64,000 bases of DNA from Gonium pectorale (taxonomy: Eukaryota; Chlorophyta; Chlorophyceae; Chlamydomonadales; Volvocaceae), in contig LSYV01000080.1 in assembly GCA_001584585.1 (NCBI GenBank), forward strand, positions 267,014-331,013. Direction: 5' to 3'. The notes beneath the pieces were generated by a model. It did no database searches, had not been told where the DNA came from, and saw nothing but the letters and a program-made list of their open reading frames with translations. The translations under genes were made by a program, and so were the position numbers. Of the stretch, positions 57,631-64,000 are shown in pieces; the first letter of the stretch is position 1, and each line of letters begins with the position of its first letter.

Positions 57631-60600
57631 ATGGGTTTGTTTTCCTGTATAGGCGCGTGCGGCGGGCAGACCGAGCAAAACCGCAGCGTCGGCTCCCAGG
57701 CGCCTCTGGTGAAGGCCGTGACTTCTGTAATGGGTAAGGCAATGAAGCTCCTTTTAAAAGCAGCAAACCACCTCGGCTTTGACGCGACGCGACCCCGAAA
57801 GGGGTGTAGCGAAGTAGTCTCTAACACAAGCAGCAGCTTCAGAATGATCCCATGTTGGGGACTGGTCACGCCGAATCCATGGTCCTGCCTTGCAGACAAA
57901 TGTGCAATGAATGAGACTCCTGTCCACAACCTTGTTCCTGTCAGCGTCCTGAGTCGTGGTAACAAACCATGGCGGGCTGCAAGTCCCCAGGTGCGGGGGT
58001 GAGCCGGGCACTATGGCCGTGTGGAGGGGTTGTGGGGGGGGGGGCCTGGGTATCTCGGCGATTGTGTTGTGAACACCTCGGGTGTTGTAAACACCTCGGG
58101 TGTTGTGAACATCCGCCTCCATTGCTCTGTTCGCGAGGATACGTTCCGACCCAGGGCTGTCGAGAGCTACCGGAAGCTGTCAGGTGCCCTTATACTGCTT
58201 GCGGTCCCGCACCTTCCCTCCGTTTGCGCCCTACAGGACCAGCCCCTGCTGTCAAACCTTGACGCGGAGTGCCTTGAGCCTCTTGCGCATCTCGGAGACG
58301 GCGCGTACGGCTGCGTGGAGCTATGTAGGGTTTCCGTTCCGGCTGCGCTCTCTATAAGCGCAGGCAACGATGACCCGGCTCAGGGCGAGCGGGTCCGTAA
58401 TGATGCGGACGCAGGAGACTCGGCCTACACGGTGGAAGGCTGCAGCGGGCAGTCTGTACGGGCATGCCGCCCGCGTTTGGGCGTGCCCACCGAGGATGTG
58501 GTGGGCGTGCGACCCGGCCGCTTCTCCGTAGGGCGGTTACACCTCTCCATCCGCGAGTCGCTGCCGTCCTTCCCTTCTCCGCCTCCGGCCAGCTGGGACG
58601 CAGCATCAGCCCAGGGCCAGCCCGGGTCGCATGCTGCCGCGCCCACGTCGTCATCCCAGCCGACGACGCCCGTCCCCTCGCATTCGGCGGCCTGTCGCGC
58701 TGGGTTGCACCCGCTGTTCTCATTCGAGGCGGGGCTGTCCACTCCGACGCCAAAGCGCAGCACCTGCACGAGTCCAGTCATACCGGCTGTCCCGTGCACC
58801 GCTGCCTCGGGCTTGGACTCCTCCCCGGCGGCCTCCGTCGCTGCTGCCACCGTCGTCAGCAGCGAGCTTGTGGTGGCGGTGAAGCGACTAGAGTATCATG
58901 GTGGCAGTGCCGCTCCTGGTGGAGCCGTGGGAGCCAGCATAGCGGACCAGGTCGCCAAGGCGCGCCGCCAAGGGCCCAGCCGCACCCGCCTCAGCCGCAT
59001 GCAGGCGATTGAGCTGCTGCAGATGTCGCGCTGCCGGGAGTGTCCCTTCATCGTACGAGTGTTCGGCTGCGTGCCGGACGAGCCCCAAACCCCAGCGGCA
59101 TCGGGCCAGGGCCTTTTGATGCCGGATGTGCGCTCATCGGGCGCAGGATCCTCGTCCTGCCGGATCGTGATGGAGTGGGCAGAGGGCGGTGATCTGGGCT
59201 CGTTACTGCAGGTGCGATTCAAGGATACTGGGCTGTGTGTGCCAGTGCTTGGAGGCAGATTGATGCGACCGTAATGCTGCATTTCATGCTCGCCTGGCGT
59301 AAACATGTGCGTTGTTGTACGCGTTTGGTGCACGATCATGCATCGATGGTGCCGTTTAGGGTTGCCATAATTGAGGGCGCCGACCGATGCTGCTCTGCGG
59401 CCCAGCTGTATCTGGTATTAAACCGGGCTGATTCCTTGACCCCACGACGCCATCCTGCCGCTCCACAGGCGTTAGCCGTGCGGCGGGAGCCCAGTTCGGA
59501 ACCCAGCCGCGAACGGCTGTTGATGAGCGAGTCCAGCGCGCGCTTCTACATGGGTTGCCTCCTGGAGGCGCTCGGCTTCCTGCACTCCAAGGGTCTCATC
59601 CACCGGGGTGCGTCAGCGTTTCGGCGAGTGGGGGCAGGAGGCATTGCTGTGTGCCTAACCCGCCAATGCAATCACCCATCCCTTCTCCTGCGTCATCGGC
59701 ACAGGTATCCGTTCCCTGTGAAGTTGCACGCTGAGCGGTGCACCTCCTGCTCATGCCTTGCGCCTTGCTGCCTGTCATCTCCTCCTCCGGTCAGACGTCA
59801 AACCCGCCAACCTGCTGCTGTCATCTGACGGCCGCGCCAAGCTGGGTGACCTGGGCATGGTCTGCCACCTGGACAAGGAGGGCCTGGCAGTAGGCCGAGC
59901 AGGCACGCCAAACTACATGGTAGGTGCGTGGTGATGTGAGGTGAGCTCAATTGTCTTTTGCCTGCGGGATCGGCTCAAGGCGGCGGAGGTGAGGCCAAGC
60001 ACGACGCCCTTGCCGCCGCCGCACCACCAGCCTGATGAATTTAGGCGCTGACGTCGGCTGCGCGGCCGTCTGCCGTAGCGGCAACGGTGGCGGCTCCGGC
60101 GTTGACGCCGGCAAAGGAAGCGGGGATGCCGAACGCTGTGCCACCTGCTGCCGCGGCACCACGAGCCTGATAATCCTCGGCGCGGACGGTTTCAGATCGA
60201 TGCGTGGATACGCGTTTTAGCGCTCTGTCCCTGGCCGTGCGACTTAACTTTGTTCTGTGTCACCCACACCAGGCACCTGAGGTTTGGGCATACGGCACCT
60301 TGCCAAAGTACGACTGCGGGTACGGCGTCACGGCCGACCTGTGGAGTGCCGGCGTGCTCTTGCATGAGCTACTCACGGGGCACCTACCAGCAGTGAGTCA
60401 GCTGAAGTGGATTACAGGTTGCACCTGAGGCTCATACCAGTCGTATTGGAGGGAGCGCATTACAGGTTTACAACGCTGGTTTTCTTGCGTGTTAATGCGG
60501 TTGTGAACTGTCGATCTGCCTTGATCCTTGCGGGCAGCAGATTTTACTCTTTCCACCCATACACGGTCCCATTTACAGACTTTCTCCCATTCTTTGCTGC

Positions 60601-62849
60601 CCCAGGGCCACCCTGACGCGTATCTTCGCCGGGACTGGTCCTTCACGCCTCGCTGCAGCGCCCTCAGCCCAGCGGTTTGCAATCTGCTTTCCCGCCTGTT
60701 GTCCGTGAAGCGGCGCCGGCGGCTGCAGTCCTGCGCTGAGGTGTTGGAGCACCCATGGTTTGCGGGCTTCGATTGGCAGGCGCTGCGCAGCGGCAGCATG
60801 CCGGCCCCGTACGTGCCTGCAGTGCACAGGCCGCAGCAGGGACCCGGCACAGCGCCGCTGGCAGCTGGCCTGCAGAAGGGCGGCAGCAGGGCCTCCGCCG
60901 ACGCCAGTGCGGCCGATGCCATCGTCAGGTTGCCCAGAGGCGGTCTGGCGGTGGATCGTGAGGACGCAACGGCTGGCAGCAGCGCGTCGACCACCTGCGG
61001 CCTGGTCAGCAGAAGCGCTAGCAGATCCTTAACTCGGGGACACTGCACAGGCGCAAGTGCTGACGGCGCAGTGCTCCGCAGCCAGCAGGCGTTAGCATTG
61101 CAGCCGCAACCTGAAGATGCGCCCCCCATGTCGCCGGTGTTTCCGGAGCTGCAGCTGGCCGCTGGTCAGCACAGACTGCCGACGGCAACGCATTTGTGCA
61201 CGACCGCCTTTGAGTCCGCCGCGCCTTCTATGGTTGCATCGGATGCAGATAGGGATGGTGGAGGCGGCCCTGTGTCACTAGCGGCAGAGCGCCGCTCACT
61301 GCCAACATGGCAGGCGGGCATGCGCAGTCTGGCTCATGCTTGGTCGGGCACCAGCCTTGCCGCTAGCCCAGCCGCGTCAATGTGCGTGGTCGGGAGTCCC
61401 GCCGCAACACCCACGGGCGCAAGAGCTGCTCATAGCCGAGGGCAACCTGCCAGCCCCGGTCTTGTTGCCCATCTGTGCGCTGCGCTATCGCCCTCTGGAC
61501 GGAGTAGCCAGGTCTTGGGGCACTTCAGCCGCTTGATGGTCAGTGCGTCGGAGGGCCGGGAGTCGCAGTGGCCGAGTCGGTCGACGGACAACGCTCTACT
61601 TGCTGCACCCAGCGCCACAAGACAAGGCCTTACTGCGGCTGCCCAGGGCTCAATAGGGCGGAGCCAAGCCGGGGTGCCTTGCGCGGCTGGCTCGGGCAGC
61701 GCATGCGGCATAGCAGCAACATACGGCAGTATGTCTTGTGCAGCGGGGCTTCCGCCTCGTGCACCAAGCCAGAGCCGGCAGAGCTGCGGACAATCGGCCT
61801 CAATGCCCTCGTCTACAGCACGCCAGTCAACTCCAGCTCCGAGTGTCAGCCAGGCGACGAACGACGGCAGCACTGGGTGGACCGCCATGGCAAGCGTGCA
61901 CAGAGCTGCAGCGCTAGGCGCAGGGGAAATGGGGGCTACTGGAAGCGCGCAGGGCTCAACTTGGACACAGCAAGGGACTGGCCGATCCACGACAGCAGCA
62001 GCGACGTCAGCAATGGCGCGGGCTGCCAGCGGAGAACGAGGCGCCTTTGGCCCGCGATGGCCTTCATTGGGCCGTGGTTCTCAGTCGGTCGTGGGCGGCC
62101 TTGCCGCAGATCGTTGGTCCGCACCGGACCCCAGAGACCTTCCACTCCTCGGGCCGGCTTCTGGAGACATTGCCACAGCGGTCGTATTGGTTAGGCGTGG
62201 CCCAGGGCTTCCTGCCTTTTATGACAAGACCCCGGGTCGCAGGCTAGCCCCGGTGTGCGGCGGCAGCGAGCTGACTACCACAGCGGCTGTACGCACGGAC
62301 GTGGGTGTGCAGGCTCTGGAGAAATCGTCTCTGGACGCTGGGGCACGGCCAATGCACCGGTACTCGGGGAGCTTTGCTTTCGACCTCCACGCACATGACA
62401 TACACCCTAGCAGCGCCACGCAGCGGGAGGCTGGCACGGTAACCACGGAGACATCGTCTTATGCTAGCGGCGGGAGAAGCAACTTCACGAACTACAGCGA
62501 TAGCAGCGGCCCTGGGGGCTTCGGTTTCTTAGTCCTGCCCACACTTGTGCCAGAGGACTCCAACACCGCGCTGCGGCCTAGCCCCTTAAGCTGTTGTGGA
62601 GCGCATGCTGAGCCCATGAGGCTCCAACCGCAAAGCAGCTTGGTGAAGAATCCGCACGGAGGTACGGCTGGGGCCTCGCTTCCAGAACAGTGGCCAGGGG
62701 AGGGTTTGGCATCAGGTGTCTGCATTGGCACTGGTCAGATCCTACCGCCGAGCCTGTGGCAAAAGTGCGACGAGGCTGCTACAGTCCGCGCATGCATGGC
62801 ATGCGTGCTCGTACTCATAGGCATCTTGGTAGCCTTGCGTGGAGGTTGA
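57631..62849 (+). CDS. Large Ser/Thr protein kinase with predicted N-terminal acylation and C-terminal membrane anchor
   Basis: Six exons: 57631-57733, 58184-59211, 59469-59607, 59795-59919, 60273-60392 and 60606-62849, in phase, giving 1,252 residues. It starts MGLFSCIGACGG in a good initiation context (GCCATGG): Gly2 suits N-myristoylation and the nearby cysteines palmitoylation. Kinase motifs are the glycine loop LGDGAYGCV (~71-79), VAVKRL with Lys ~267, helix-C Glu in QAIELLQM, HRDVKPAN (~422-429), DLG in place of DFG (~442-444), AGTPNYMAPEV and DLWSAGVLLHELLTG. About 185 residues of Ser/Pro/Ala-rich sequence are inserted between the glycine loop and VAVK. The ~690-residue tail is Ser/Ala/Gly-rich and ends in a hydrophobic helix, CMACVLVLIGILVAL, three residues from the stop. 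The subfamily is not clear. The exon 1 to exon 2 link is the least certain join; an alternative acceptor is at 58237. Confidence 0.8.
58064..58110 (+). repeat. 18-bp palindromic tandem repeat in kinase intron 1
   Basis: GTGTTGTGAACACCTCGG repeats about 2.5 times. Each unit boundary contains the palindrome AACACC-TCG-GGTGTT. It lies in the proposed first intron. Confidence 0.8.
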
Positions 62850-64000
62850 AGGTCGGGTAGGCGCCGCCATGTCAAGGCATGCGCAGTTGTGTTTCGGCAT
62901 TCTGTTTGATCCATGGGCACACAGGTATGGCGTAGGCGCTGCACTATGCCAGCACTTCTGCTACATCTTCTTTGTGTGTCTGCACTGCTATTGCATTGAT
63001 GGACTCCGTGGTGGCCTGGCAGCAGTGTGCTTGTGAGGAGGCTGACAGCTGGGCTCTAGCTGGGCACGTTGGCCACCTAGCGCCTTCCCTGCTATGGGTG
63101 GTCACAAAAGTTTAAGGAATGTCCTCATTATATGCAAAGTTAATGTATGGTGACGAGATTGACCATGTGCCTGCCTGATGCCTAGATCCGAATAAGAGTA
63201 TGTTCCACAGCAGGAAGCGTTTTGGCATGAGTTTCTTTATTCTTAAAATCCATTTTCCAAGTTTACAAGCGCAGAAACCCATTGGTCAGTGTGGGTGTGC
63301 GGTGGCGTAGCAGTCTGCAGGGGCCTTATGGATGCTTCAAAGCTTGTAGTTTAAGACCACAACCTAAACCCTTAAATTTACAATTTCAATTCTCTGATAT
63401 TTGTTTTATCATAGTCGACGTGCTTGTGGATGCGACGACGCCCGGATGCTAGGATGGAGTCATAGGCCCTTCTTTCTCACGAAAAGACCGAACAAGGTAG
63501 TGCATAGTCGGCTGGGCTTCGAGTTTGCCCTTCATCAATGCATGGCGCCAGGAAGGATGGTTGAGGTGCCTTGGAGCGCCAGGACGAATTGCCTTGAAAG
63601 CATATGTGGCCGCCATGGGACACATAACATCATATGTGCCCCAGTTTGCCTGTCACGCCCGGCCCGTCTGATCAGGAAGAGAGTCTGGCGGGCCTGCGGG
63701 ACGCCCCATGGATGTGCCAACTGTCAGGTGTTCCCCGGCCTATCAAACTTTGAGCGCCAGATGCAGTCAATGTACGCCCGGGCTCGACCCCATGTCTACA
63801 ATACTGCAGGATATGCGCAGGGTCGTCTTGGCGGCTGGTAAATGTCGGTTGGCCTTGCACATCGGCGGGGGTGCGCCCTAGATGCGCCTGATGCAATGCC
63901 TCAAGTCGCAGGACTTGTAGGTGCTCCCCGGCACGGGAAATGGCTGGCTCCACCCTTGCCCAACGAGTCCCCGCATGCCGCCGGATGTGTAGACGATTGC
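62850..64000. other. Right-end region, no supported gene
   Basis: Probable 3' flank of the kinase gene followed by unassigned sequence. An open frame on plus (63401-63841) has no ATG near its start and no recognisable motif, and the minus strand has an overlapping one. An A/T-rich patch lies at about 63361-63412. Confidence 0.4.

Noticed and set aside
58021..58183. Upstream extension of the kinase exon as an N-terminus (MEGLWGGGPGYLGD)
   Set aside because: It is built of G-runs and minisatellite sequence, and an acceptor at 58181-58183 joins the acylation-type first exon in phase.
63401..63841. 146-codon open frame near the right edge, possibly a mobile element
   Set aside because: It begins with a non-ATG codon, shows no transposase or reverse transcriptase motif, and both strands are open.

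Overview
This window is nuclear DNA from a green alga, most likely a chlorophyte of the Chlamydomonadales/volvocine type. That placement is an inference from GC-rich sequence, genes cut into many short exons by GT-AG introns, Ala/Gly/Ser/Pro/Gln-rich insertions in otherwise conserved proteins, and plastid-type proteins (an ABCF5-like ATPase, a thylakoid Hcf106/TatB protein, transit-peptide-like N-termini). No prokaryotic operons, CRISPR arrays, rRNA genes or complete transposons are visible. All gene models were built by eye: reading frame and intron phase were checked at every junction listed, and exon lengths were summed to whole codons.

Layout. A minus-strand drug/metabolite (EamA) transporter (71-3445) diverges from a plus-strand ABCF5-type ATPase (4218-11416). 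A short, possibly broken membrane-protein gene (12976-13763) is followed by a repeat-rich stretch (13764-17650). That stretch holds a decayed partial copy of the next gene, a minus-strand phosphate/proton-symporter-type MFS carrier (17651-21890). A second repeat-rich stretch (21891-26365) carries a 186-bp direct repeat and remnants of dispersed elements. Then come a plus-strand four-helix membrane protein (26366-28517) and a low-complexity protein with a duplicated module (29167-30872). Minus-strand HCF106 (32230-33806) lies head to head with a large unrecognised plus-strand gene (about 34457-39661). Another head-to-head pair, only 283 bp apart, is a minus-strand plastid-type protein (40406-43160) and a complete 24-exon RAPTOR gene (43444-52574), the TORC1 scaffold. 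The right end has a ZPR1-domain protein lacking the zinc finger (53848-56313) and a very large Ser/Thr kinase predicted to be acylated at its N-terminus and membrane-anchored at its C-terminus (57631-62849).

Functional view. The genes form no pathway cluster, as expected for a nuclear chromosome. Several touch nutrient and growth control (RAPTOR, the phosphate-type carrier, the kinase) and others plastid biogenesis (HCF106, ABCF5-like, the 322-residue plastid-type protein), but no functional link between them should be read from proximity alone. The least expected observations are the zinc-finger-less ZPR1 protein with a probable GC-AG intron, the doubly anchored kinase with a long insert inside its ATP-binding lobe, the decayed 5' copy of the carrier gene, and small dispersed repeats in which short peptides appear to be conserved.
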